Below, piece after piece: positions 33,620 to 41,740 of a stretch of DNA of 64,000 bases. The translations under genes and the position numbers were made by a program. Source of the stretch: GCA-2725625 sp964574215 (GTDB lineage: Bacteria > Pseudomonadota > Alphaproteobacteria > Rhodospirillales > UBA2165); assembly GCA_964574215.1 (NCBI GenBank), contig CAZNLR010000011.1:1-64000 (forward strand). The letters run 5' to 3'. The notes beneath the pieces were generated by a model that saw nothing but the letters and a program-made list of their open reading frames with translations, was not told the DNA's origin and searched no databases. How positions within the stretch are numbered: position 1 is the first letter of the stretch; every line of letters begins with the position of its first letter.

Positions 33620-34300
33620 TTAAAACTGGCGCGGCAGGCCGTTCAGAACGTGGCTGAAAATGACCCAGGGGTTGTTCTCAATCCGGCTGGACCTATCCGT
33701 GGGAATCCTAATCACCGTAGGTTCTTGGCGATGGTTGTGACGGTCGTGGCCATAACCGCCGGCGTGACGCCGCTTTTTCGGCTTAGCCAGCTTGACCTTG
33801 ATGTTCTTGATGTAGACCTTGCCCTTGATGCCCAACTGAATGCTGCGGACGGTTCTGCCGATAACGGTGCGGCTTTCGGGGTGCAAACGCACTTTGTAGG
33901 ATTTACCCAGGCGCTCGCTGTCCACGTGCCGGCCATTAACCAGCAGGCGGATACGGCCTCGGCTGATGCCGGGTTTGGTGGTGACGACGATGGAATCGAT
34001 GCGGTGACCGCGGTAATCGCTGCCGATTTTCATTACCCGGCGAAGGGCGATCCTGTCATTGCGGAAATAGCGGAAAACCTTCCGTTCGAGCACGACCGCA
34101 TCCGAAGAACGGTAGGCCTTGGTCTGGCGTCGGAATTTGCGGTTCTTCCGATTATAGTCATCGTACCGGTCGAATTTCGCTTCCCGGTAACCTTCCCATT
34201 CCTGGTAGGGGCCGCCGTCGGCGCGGGCATCGGAGGCGATCAAGGCAGCCGCGAAAGTCGCGGCGGTGAGGGCGGTTGTTTTCAAATTCTTGGTCAACAT
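33620..34300 (-). CDS. Exported basic protein of unknown function, first gene of the envelope cluster
   Basis: The 226-residue protein has a signal peptide (about 1-27, ending ARADG) and a very basic, aromatic-rich mature part (YDDYNRKNRKFRRQTKAYRS) followed by a beta-rich region with GRIRLLVNGRHVDSE and IQLGIKGKVYIKNIKVKLAK. No family is recognised. It heads the 12-gene minus-strand cluster, 38 bases from the glycine-zipper gene, and its promoter region contains the repeated TTAGGAGATA operator at 34381-34444. Confidence 0.75.
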   Translation of the reverse strand: MLTKNLKTTALTAATFAAALIASDARADGGPYQEWEGYREAKFDRYDDYNRKNRKFRRQTKAYRSSDAVVLERKVFRYFRNDRIALRRVMKIGSDYRGHRIDSIVVTTKPGISRGRIRLLVNGRHVDSERLGKSYKVRLHPESRTVIGRTVRSIQLGIKGKVYIKNIKVKLAKPKKRRHAGGYGHDRHNHRQEPTVIRIPTDRSSRIENNPWVIFSHVLNGLPRQF

Positions 34301-34380
34301 TTTTCTACTCCCGAAAAATCAATTGATGAATGATGTCGGGAAATGTGACCTATTCGAGTTTGAGATAGTATGCCGGGCCT

Positions 34381-34444
34381 GTTAGGAGATATTAAGAAGT
34401 ACAAATATCTCCTAACAAGAGCGGTCTTTTATCTTTAGGAGATA
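34381..34444. promoter_or_regulatory. Repeated operator between envelope cluster and two-component system
   Basis: GTTAGGAGATATT (34381-34393) and AATATCTCCTAAC (34404-34416) form a perfect 13-bp inverted repeat with a 10-base spacer. A third copy, TTTAGGAGATA (34434-34444), lies 20 bases before the PepSY ATG. The site sits in the 163-bp divergent region between the envelope cluster (minus) and the PepSY-response regulator-kinase genes (plus). Binding by the OmpR-type regulator encoded at 34838 is a natural inference. Confidence 0.65.
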
Positions 34445-34463
34445 GGTTTAAGATATAAGCGCT

Positions 34464-34820
34464 ATGCGTAGTTTTTTATTTATTTCTATAGTGTTAGCCC
34501 TTGTGGCGATGGGCGGCGGGTCGGTCTCCGACGCCGTTGCGCAAGCCAATTCCAATGATTTGGGCAGCACCCTATCCCGCCTCAAGAACAATCCCCGCTA
34601 TCAGGGCCGTATTTTGGGTACGCACATCGTAAATAAGGGCGGCAGAAGCCTCTATGAAGTGCGGATTTTGCGCCGGGACGACCGGGTTATTCTGGTTTAT
34701 ATTGATCCGGATACGGGCGGTGTCGTCGGCGATTCGGAACGGAATAATATCCGTAAATCGCGGAACAAGGAAAAAAGAATCAAACGCAATAATAGGAAAA
34801 ACAAAAGAAGAAACCGGTAA
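34464..34820 (+). CDS. Exported PepSY-domain protein
   Basis: The 118-residue protein has a signal peptide (about 1-27, ending DAVAQA) and a PepSY-type core (YQGRILGTHIVNKGGRSLYE, RRDDRVILVYIDPDTGGVVG) with a very basic C-terminal tail (NRKNKRRNR). PepSY proteins near two-component systems are thought to modulate the sensor kinase in the periplasm. It lies 17 bases upstream of the response regulator start. Confidence 0.85.
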   Translation: MRSFLFISIVLALVAMGGGSVSDAVAQANSNDLGSTLSRLKNNPRYQGRILGTHIVNKGGRSLYEVRILRRDDRVILVYIDPDTGGVVGDSERNNIRKSRNKEKRIKRNNRKNKRRNR

Positions 34821-34837
34821 TTTTGGACCTAGGTGAT

Positions 34838-35539
34838 ATGCGCGTACTGATACTCGAAGACGATCAAGAACTGGCCGATCAAATCGCCACCATGTTGCGA
34901 GACGAAAATTTTTCCGTCGACCTCGCCGATGATGGGGAAGAGGGGTATGAAATGGGCGTCGACAGCACCTACGACGCCGTCATTCTCGATCCCGGTTTGC
35001 CCACCATGGACGGATTCAGCGTGCTCCGGCGCTGGCGCGAACAGGACCTCAATATGCCGGTGATCGTCCTGACCGGGTCGCGTAAGGAAGTCAGCGACAT
35101 GAAGGAGGGAGTCCGCGCCGGGGCGACCAACTATCTGACCAAGCCGGTCGACCTGGAGCTTTTGCTCGATTGGCTGCGGGGTGTGGTGAATTCAGCCGGT
35201 CCCAGCGTCAAAAAGCCGGTCCTCGAACTGGGAACACTCCGCATGGATACCCAGGCGCTCAAGGTTTGGCATGACGGAGCGCCGGTCAAGGTATCGCCGA
35301 CCGAATACCGCATTCTTCATTACCTGGTGATCAACAACGACCGGCCCGTATCGGCGGAAGAATTGGTCAATCACAATTTTGAAGGCGATACGGTTAAGAC
35401 CGCCAACGAAGTGCCGGTCTTTATCAGCCGGTTGCGCGACAAGCTGGGTAAGACGGCGATCGAGACCGTTTTTGGATACGGCTATCGACTGACTATCGGC
35501 GGCGAGCCGACTCCCATCGGCGACGAGATACCTAAATGA
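34838..35539 (+). CDS. OmpR/PhoP-family response regulator
   Basis: The 233-residue protein has an N-terminal receiver domain (MRVLILEDDQELADQIA; phosphoacceptor D51 in VILDPGLP; K in LTKPVDLELLLDWL) and a C-terminal winged-helix DNA-binding domain (TEYRILHYLVINNDRPVSAE, VFISRLRDKLG, TVFGYGYRL). ATG 34838 with AGGTG before it fits the conserved receiver start better than an in-frame TTG at 34823. Its stop overlaps the kinase start (ATGA, 35536). It probably regulates itself and the divergent envelope cluster through the TTAGGAGATA sites. Confidence 0.93.
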   Translation: MRVLILEDDQELADQIATMLRDENFSVDLADDGEEGYEMGVDSTYDAVILDPGLPTMDGFSVLRRWREQDLNMPVIVLTGSRKEVSDMKEGVRAGATNYLTKPVDLELLLDWLRGVVNSAGPSVKKPVLELGTLRMDTQALKVWHDGAPVKVSPTEYRILHYLVINNDRPVSAEELVNHNFEGDTVKTANEVPVFISRLRDKLGKTAIETVFGYGYRLTIGGEPTPIGDEIPK

Positions 35540-36888
35540 GTTCAGCATCGCCCCGTCCGGCCTCGCTGGTCAAACGACTGGTCATTTGGGCGTGCGTTCT
35601 TTTTGCTGTCAGTATCCCTCTGTTCTGGGGAATATTTTCCGCCGCCGTTTCCAAAGTCTCCGAGGAAGTGGTCGACACCAGTATTTTGGATTTCGGCGAC
35701 CAGATGCGGGGATTTTGGGTTAGTGCTTCAGCCTCCGGGCAGGGTGATACGCCGTCCAATCCGATCCTGGCAGGACTGGATATCGAATGGGTGTGGCAGA
35801 TATCCACCGGCGGTAAAGTGGTTCATCGTTCGCCTCTTTTGGCGCTCAGTAAGTCGCGGCTGAATCCCACTGTTTCAAAGCCGGCTCCGGGTTTCGCGTT
35901 GAAAACCGTCCAAACAAAAATCGGCGTGGTCCGGTTGGCGGAAAGGATTGTCCAGGAAACGCCTGACGCGACGGTCCACTATATGGTCGGCGTCGCCATC
36001 GAACGTTACCGGGATCAAGTGGAAAACAATGCGGCCCGGCTGAGAGGCTTGGCGATCCTTGCCGCTATTCCCATTTCGCTGTCCCTGTTTGGGCTATTAG
36101 GGATCATCATATTCGCCATCAGACGCCATCTCGGCCGGGCGGAACAGGCCATGCATCATTACGAGGCGGGCGATACCGAACTGATCGAGGGGCAGTTTCC
36201 GGGTGAAATTCAGGACTTGATCGACCGCATGAACGGGCTGCTCCGGCAAAATGCCAAGCTGATTGAACGGACGCGGAAATACGTCACCAAAATCGCCCAC
36301 GATATCAATCACCCTCTGGCGATCATCAAAAACACGCTTACCGGCGACGAAGTCGACAAGCCGCTGGTCGGCCGCCAGGTGGACCGCATGGTAGGTCTGG
36401 TGGACCGCTATTCCAGTCTGGCCCGCGCCATCGGGCCCCAGGGTCAAACCGGCACCCAGACCAATATGGCGGAACTGCTGGGCGAGGTGGCGGAAGGGTT
36501 CTCTATCCTGTACCGGCGGACGCCTTTAATCATTGATCAGGATTGTCCGCCGGAACTGTCGGTTCGCGTGCCCCGTCACGATATCGAGGCCATGGTCAGC
36601 AACCTTGTCTCCAACGCCCACAAATATGCCGATTCTCGGGTTCGTATTTCGGCCCGCCTGGAAGGGAAATCGTTGGATATCCGCGTGGAGGACGACGGTC
36701 CCGGCATCCCCGAAGCGGAACGGGAAGCCGCTCTCAACTGGGGCAAACGCCTGGACGAAGCACCCCCCGGCACCGGGTTCGGTCTGTCCATCGTTTATGA
36801 CATCGCCGATCTTTATGGCGGGCGCGTCGAATTGGGCCAATCCGATCTCGGCGGCCTTAAGGTGGATATTTTTTTGTCGTTGGATTGA
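35536..36888 (+). CDS. Sensor histidine kinase (PhoQ-like layout)
   Basis: The 450-residue protein has two membrane helices (about 11-32 and 174-197) around a periplasmic sensor of about 140 residues, a HAMP-like linker, a dimerisation domain with the phospho-acceptor H255 in TKIAHDINHPLAIIK, and a GHKL ATPase with NLVSNAHKYAD, EDDGPGIPEAER and GTGFGLSIVYDIADLYGG. The H-box resembles PhoQ more than typical HisKA kinases. It is translationally coupled to the response regulator. Confidence 0.92.
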   Translation: MSSASPRPASLVKRLVIWACVLFAVSIPLFWGIFSAAVSKVSEEVVDTSILDFGDQMRGFWVSASASGQGDTPSNPILAGLDIEWVWQISTGGKVVHRSPLLALSKSRLNPTVSKPAPGFALKTVQTKIGVVRLAERIVQETPDATVHYMVGVAIERYRDQVENNAARLRGLAILAAIPISLSLFGLLGIIIFAIRRHLGRAEQAMHHYEAGDTELIEGQFPGEIQDLIDRMNGLLRQNAKLIERTRKYVTKIAHDINHPLAIIKNTLTGDEVDKPLVGRQVDRMVGLVDRYSSLARAIGPQGQTGTQTNMAELLGEVAEGFSILYRRTPLIIDQDCPPELSVRVPRHDIEAMVSNLVSNAHKYADSRVRISARLEGKSLDIRVEDDGPGIPEAEREAALNWGKRLDEAPPGTGFGLSIVYDIADLYGGRVELGQSDLGGLKVDIFLSLD

Positions 36889-36924
36889 TGTAGCGGCGAT
36901 CGAGGGTAGGGGTTGCTCAACCGC

Positions 36925-37905
36925 CTACAATCCCTGGCGCATTTCAGTCCTGATAAATTCCGCCCGTTTGACGGGGCTTGAGGTGTTTCTCATGGAGAAC
37001 TTCTCCGACCAGGAGCCCATTTTGACCAATAGCTTGCACAAAATACCGCCAATGGCCGTGTGGTTGGCTTCGACCAGGGTCTTGAAATCTAAGAAACTCT
37101 CGGCGTTGATATCTTCCCACATTTCATCGGTGCTTTGAGAGAAAACGGCAAATCGTTCGCTGGCCACCGTATTCAACCGGTGGACTTTGTTGAGAAGACG
37201 GTCGCACAAAGCCACCAGTTCAAAGTCCTGTTTCAGTTGAGGATGGCTGATTATTTCCTTAACCGAATATTCGAAGTCTTGAATCGATGGCTGCACCATA
37301 TCCATGCATTGCCGGTAATAGGCAACCGACAAGTAAATATCGCCATAATCTTCCAGAAAAGCCGGGACACCGTCGATTTCGATGCCGAGACGATTCGCCA
37401 TCATTTTTAATTTCGACATGGCGAGGGCGACGTCGGGGTTCTGAAAAAGTCCCATGACATCATTGTAGGATTTTACCTGATCATCGTCGTTGCCGTAAAT
37501 TTCGAGAATCAAACGTTGAGTGAACTGCTTCATATATTCGCTGAGTTCATTCTGTTTGGCTTTTGAAAGTCTAAGGTTATCCTCGTCGTCCACCTGGATG
37601 CCCAGATTTCGCAACTGAATCCTCAAACAAAAGACATCGTAGCTGTACAGTTCGGACAACTTTTCGAGAATCTGAATATCGTTGCCTTCAATTTTCGAGA
37701 AAATCTTATGAAGTGAATTGAGGCTGATCTGGCCACTGCCGCTTTTATCGTCATCAAACATCTCGATAGCGCTTTCGAGCCGGGAATTTTTGACCATCCG
37801 GGTTCGTTTTAAACCAGCCGTTTCGAGCGGCAGGCAGGCGAGCGGCAAAATATGGACCGAATCCCGATCGATATCTCGGATTGGATTTGCTTTTACAATC
37901 GCCAT
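36925..37905 (-). CDS. Conserved-looking helical protein of unknown function
   Basis: The 326-residue protein is soluble and mostly helical, with no signal peptide or membrane segment; typical stretches are QILEKLSELYSYDVFCLRIQ and YGDIYLSVAYYRQCMDMVQP. I recognise no family. It is divergent from the RsbU-like phosphatase at 38034 across 128 bases; both may be parts of one regulatory unit (inference from position only). GGAGG precedes the ATG. Confidence 0.8.
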   Translation of the reverse strand: MAIVKANPIRDIDRDSVHILPLACLPLETAGLKRTRMVKNSRLESAIEMFDDDKSGSGQISLNSLHKIFSKIEGNDIQILEKLSELYSYDVFCLRIQLRNLGIQVDDEDNLRLSKAKQNELSEYMKQFTQRLILEIYGNDDDQVKSYNDVMGLFQNPDVALAMSKLKMMANRLGIEIDGVPAFLEDYGDIYLSVAYYRQCMDMVQPSIQDFEYSVKEIISHPQLKQDFELVALCDRLLNKVHRLNTVASERFAVFSQSTDEMWEDINAESFLDFKTLVEANHTAIGGILCKLLVKMGSWSEKFSMRNTSSPVKRAEFIRTEMRQGL

Positions 37906-38033
37906 AATTCCTCCCTGACAGCAATTGTCGATTGTCAGGCCGATGTTCCGTCCCCATATTCGATGAAGAAATTAGCTAAATTACGTTCGCCAAAATATAA
38001 GTAGTTTACACAAGCAACAGGCACGGGAAAAAT

Positions 38034-39185
38034 ATGTCGCGGTTACTCATTATCGATAGCGATCCTGAAATTCCTCAACATTTCGAAAGTTTGCGGTCCG
38101 AGTTTGGTGACGGGTTTCCCTTCAACATCACTTTTGCCAAGAGCGACGAGGAGGCATTGGAAATCATCCATTCCGGCGCCGAATTTGAAGCCGCTATGGT
38201 GGCGGTCGACTGTCCCGATGTCAGCGGTATGAAGTTGTTTCAAAGAATTGAAAACCGTACGTTTAGGGTGCCGAGGCTGGCGCTCTCGTCCTCCGAAGAT
38301 CTCCAGATTATCCGGACCGCCATGAACGAGGGGGCTAAGGATTTTCTGATCAAACCATTTACCGGCCAGGATTTTCTAATCACCATCGATCGGATAATCA
38401 AAGAAGTGGAGCGGCGGCGGAGCAACTGGCAGGCCCAGGCCGAGTATTCGGCCCTGAAGCGCGAAGTCGATATTGCCAGCGACATCCAGAGGCGAATACT
38501 GCCGGAATCCTTTCCCGCCGAAATTGGGTTTGAAATTCATGCGGCGATGAAACCGGCCAAAACGATTGGCGGTGATTTTTACGATGCCTTCGAAATCGAT
38601 CCCAGTAAAACGGGATTCGTCGTGGCGGATGTTTCGGGCAAAGGAATACCGGCGGCATTTTATATGGCGGTGGCGCGGACCCTGCTCCGCAGTGTGGCGG
38701 TGGCCGGTGCTGGGCCGGCGGAAAGCCTGAAACTGGTCAATGGTCTTCTCCATGGCCATCAAATACCCGGCATGTTCGTCTCGTGCTTCTATGGTGTCGC
38801 CGAACACGACAGCGGGCGTATCATCTATTGTAACGGCGGCCATCAACCCCCGCTTTTGCGGTCCGAAGCAAATAACAACTGGCGATTTCTGGAGGAGTCC
38901 GGGGGCGTTGTGTTGGGTGTCCAGGACGAACACCCTTATGAAGAGGCGGAAGTGCTCATGGCGCCGGGCGATACTATGTTTCTCTACACCGACGGCGTTA
39001 CCGAGGCGCTCGATTCCTCGCGCAAAGCTTACGGCGAGGAACGGTTGGCGGCATGCCTCAGGGCCTGCGACGGTAAAAATACCCAACAAATTATCGAGCA
39101 GGTGTCGGAAGATATCGGCACCTTCGTCGGTGACGCCGATCAGCACGACGATCTGACAGCGATGGTGCTAAAAAGGCTCGCCTAA
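38034..39185 (+). CDS. Receiver-PP2C (RsbU/SpoIIE-type) phosphatase
   Basis: The 383-residue protein fuses a receiver domain (MSRLLIIDSDPEI; D59 in VAVDCPDVSG; K in FLIKPFTGQDFL) to a PP2C-type SpoIIE phosphatase (IQRRILPESFP, KTIGGDFYDAF, FVVADVSGKGIPAAFYMA, IYCNGGHQPPLL, TMFLYTDGVTEAL). Such proteins dephosphorylate anti-sigma-factor antagonists to switch a stress response. No anti-sigma factor or STAS antagonist lies beside it; STAS-like proteins at 57090 and 63612 are distant. Confidence 0.92.
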   Translation: MSRLLIIDSDPEIPQHFESLRSEFGDGFPFNITFAKSDEEALEIIHSGAEFEAAMVAVDCPDVSGMKLFQRIENRTFRVPRLALSSSEDLQIIRTAMNEGAKDFLIKPFTGQDFLITIDRIIKEVERRRSNWQAQAEYSALKREVDIASDIQRRILPESFPAEIGFEIHAAMKPAKTIGGDFYDAFEIDPSKTGFVVADVSGKGIPAAFYMAVARTLLRSVAVAGAGPAESLKLVNGLLHGHQIPGMFVSCFYGVAEHDSGRIIYCNGGHQPPLLRSEANNNWRFLEESGGVVLGVQDEHPYEEAEVLMAPGDTMFLYTDGVTEALDSSRKAYGEERLAACLRACDGKNTQQIIEQVSEDIGTFVGDADQHDDLTAMVLKRLA

Positions 39186-39195
39186 TTTAATTGGC

Positions 39196-40206
39196 CTAAT
39201 CCAGCTTGAAGAACTTTTTAGCGTTCAGGTGATAGAATTTGTCCGGATTCTTGACCGCGATTTCCGCCGCCTGATCCGCCTGCTGCTTGCAGTTTTCGTA
39301 AGGGTAATCGACGGCAAACAACAGCCTGTCTTCGCCCACAACTTCTTCCACAAAGCGGGTGGCAGGGTCCCAGTTGTGGCCGCTGGTGGTGACGAAAAAA
39401 TTACGCTTGTAATAGTGGCTGGGTACATTTGCCGCTTTGAAATGGGGAAAAGCCTCCGGATTGGCCCTGTACCGTAAATAAAAGCGGTCCTGCCGGTCCA
39501 GCCAGAAAGGAATGCCTTCGCCCAAATGGCCCAGGCCGATCTGCAATTTCGGGAATTCGTCGAAGACGCCCGAAACGATCATGCGCATGGCGTGGAGGCC
39601 GGTCTCCGTCTGAAATCCCCACATGGCTTTCTCCAAATGGCGTTCGGCGAAGGGGTTAAGCATCGACTGGGGCGGTGTGCGCGGGTGGATATAGATGGGC
39701 ACATCAAGACTTTGGGCCGTTGCCAAGATAGGTTTGAAGAAGGGCGAATCGAGATACTCCCCTTTGGTGTGGGAATTCACCACGGCCCCTTTGAGACCAA
39801 GTCCAACGGCGCGTTCCAGTTCCATAGCCGCACGTTCCGGCGCTTGGGGAGCGATGGCGGCGAGACCGGCAAACCGGTCGGGGTGATTACGTACCGCCTC
39901 GGCCAAAATGTCGTTGGCGTTTTCCGCCAGTCCGCAGGCCGTATCGGCGTCGAATACCTGGACGCCGGGCGCCGTTAGAAAAATTACCTGTTTGTCGATT
40001 CCGCCTTCGTCCATATGCTGAATACGGAGGTCGCCCAAATCGGCCAAATTGCGGGTGACATCGGCGGAGCGTTCAATATCGGGGTCCTGATATATTCCAA
40101 CCAGCAGTGTAAACCCGGGTTCCGCCGGCGAACCGGCATCCAGCAGAGTCCGCCAGGCTTTTATGAGTTCCGGTGTGGTGAATGCCTCTTCGGTTGCGAT
40201 TTTCAT
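39196..40206 (-). CDS. Amidohydrolase family protein, LigW-like decarboxylase candidate
   Basis: The 336-residue protein starts MKIATEEAFTTPEL. The Glu without a following His (EEAF in place of EEHF) is the pattern I recall for 5-carboxyvanillate decarboxylase LigW. Further motifs are DVPIYIHPRTPPQSM (mid-barrel His), IGLGHLGEGIPFWLDR and LLFAVDYPYENC (metal Asp). It probably decarboxylates a substituted hydroxybenzoate. ATG 40206 has GGAGGG upstream and is preferred to the TTG-type upstream start. Confidence 0.85.
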   Translation of the reverse strand: MKIATEEAFTTPELIKAWRTLLDAGSPAEPGFTLLVGIYQDPDIERSADVTRNLADLGDLRIQHMDEGGIDKQVIFLTAPGVQVFDADTACGLAENANDILAEAVRNHPDRFAGLAAIAPQAPERAAMELERAVGLGLKGAVVNSHTKGEYLDSPFFKPILATAQSLDVPIYIHPRTPPQSMLNPFAERHLEKAMWGFQTETGLHAMRMIVSGVFDEFPKLQIGLGHLGEGIPFWLDRQDRFYLRYRANPEAFPHFKAANVPSHYYKRNFFVTTSGHNWDPATRFVEEVVGEDRLLFAVDYPYENCKQQADQAAEIAVKNPDKFYHLNAKKFFKLD

Positions 40207-40367
40207 AGGACCCTCCCTCACAAATAGTAAGAATTCTTGGTTCTATTACTCTATGGAATTTTCGCAAAATCAAGCCCTACTTCTCAGCGTGAAATTTTTG
40301 AAAATTTGGTTTATTATTACGTATAAAAATTTATAACCATACGAACGTAAAAATTGAGGGCCTAATT

Positions 40368-40691
40368 TTGTTGACTGTTAAATTCGATATCGGGCAAATC
40401 GTTAAGCACCGGTTGTTTCCGTTTCGGGGCGTGATTTTTGACGTCGATCCGGAATTTAATAATACGGAGGAATGGTGGCTTTCCATACCTGAGGAAACGC
40501 GCCCGTCCAAAGATCAGCCCTATTATCATCTTTTCGCTGAAAACGAAGAGACCACTTATATCGCTTATGTGTCTGAACAGAATCTGCAGATCGACGAAAG
40601 CGGTGATCCGGTTTCCCATCCCGATGTCCTGGAAGTTTTCGACGAAATCCGCGACGGACGATATGTCGTAAAAGATCAAAAACCAAATTAG
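40368..40691 (+). CDS. hspQ: Heat shock protein HspQ
   Basis: The 107-residue protein matches HspQ/YccV: KFDIGQIVKHRLFPFRGVIF, DVDPEFNNTEEWW, QPYYHLFAENEE and TYIAYVSEQNL. HspQ is a small factor linked to protease regulation and, in older work, to hemimethylated DNA. It starts at TTG 40368; no good ribosome-binding site is seen, and an ATG start is absent. It is a single-gene unit between two unrelated genes. Confidence 0.92.
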   Translation: MLTVKFDIGQIVKHRLFPFRGVIFDVDPEFNNTEEWWLSIPEETRPSKDQPYYHLFAENEETTYIAYVSEQNLQIDESGDPVSHPDVLEVFDEIRDGRYVVKDQKPN

Positions 40692-40782
40692 CGGTCTATC
40701 ATTTTTTTCATTAATTTTATTATTTACCCGATGACGATCTCCTCACACTGACCGTGATCGGCACAATCAATGGAATAATTAA

Positions 40783-41730
40783 ATGCCCCAAACAATTCAG
40801 AATATTCTCGATGATAAAGGCTATGTACTCGCCGACGGCGCCATGGGTACCGGTCTTATGGCTCTCGGTATGAAGCGCGGCGAAGTGGCCGAACACTGGA
40901 ACGTGGACAAACCGGATCAAATAACTTCAATCCATGACAGTTTTATCGACGCCGGCGCCGATCTCATTCTAACCAACTCTTTCGGCGGCAATCGCTTTAT
41001 CCTGGACCGGCACGACATGGGAGACGAGGTCCCGGCTTTGAACGAAGCCGCCGCCAAAGTCGCCCGCCAATCCGCCGACCGGGCCGGACGGCCTGTTCTG
41101 GTGGGTGGTTCAATGGGACCGACGGGTCAATTGCTGAAGCCTCTGGGCAAACTAACCGTGGAAGAGGCTGTGGAGGCCTATACGGAACAGGCTGCCGCTC
41201 TGGCGGAAGGCGGGGTTGATTATCTGTGGGTGGAAACCATGTCTTCGGTCGATGAAATGTCGGCGGCCATGAAAGGAGCGGCGGCGACGGGGCTTCCGTT
41301 CGTTGCGACCATGTCCTTCGATAGCAAGGGAAGAACAATGATGGGCACAACCCCCGAGGCCGCCTTTGAGGCGGCCCGGTCTCATAGCCCAGCACCGGTG
41401 GCTTTTGGCGCCAATTGTGGGTCTAACCCGCGTCAGTTGGTGGAGGCGATCCTGAAACTCGTAACCACGGTTTCGGATGATGAAATCGTTATTGCCAAAG
41501 GCAATTGCGGTACGCCGCGGTTGGGCGCAGACGGTATTTCCTATGACGGGACACCAGATATTATGGCCGATTACGCCTGTCTGGTGCGTGATGCCGGTGC
41601 ACAAATTATCGGCGGGTGCTGCGGCACGTCGGCGGATCATTTGCGGGCCATCGGTGAGGCCTTGGCCTCCCGCCCCAAAGGCCCGGTTCCCGATCAGGAG
41701 AAAGTGACGGAATTGCTGGGTGCCGAATAG
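40783..41730 (+). CDS. Betaine-homocysteine S-methyltransferase-like enzyme
   Basis: The 315-residue TIM-barrel protein is a zinc-dependent homocysteine S-methyltransferase: LADGAMGTGLMALGM at the start, NSFGGNRFIL, and the zinc ligands in VAFGANCGSNP and IIGGCCGTSADH. It should make methionine from homocysteine using a methyl donor such as betaine or another methylated compound. No SAM or SAH riboswitch is recognisable in the 90 bases upstream. Confidence 0.9.
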   Translation: MPQTIQNILDDKGYVLADGAMGTGLMALGMKRGEVAEHWNVDKPDQITSIHDSFIDAGADLILTNSFGGNRFILDRHDMGDEVPALNEAAAKVARQSADRAGRPVLVGGSMGPTGQLLKPLGKLTVEEAVEAYTEQAAALAEGGVDYLWVETMSSVDEMSAAMKGAAATGLPFVATMSFDSKGRTMMGTTPEAAFEAARSHSPAPVAFGANCGSNPRQLVEAILKLVTTVSDDEIVIAKGNCGTPRLGADGISYDGTPDIMADYACLVRDAGAQIIGGCCGTSADHLRAIGEALASRPKGPVPDQEKVTELLGAE

Positions 41731-41740
41731 CGGCCGGTCC

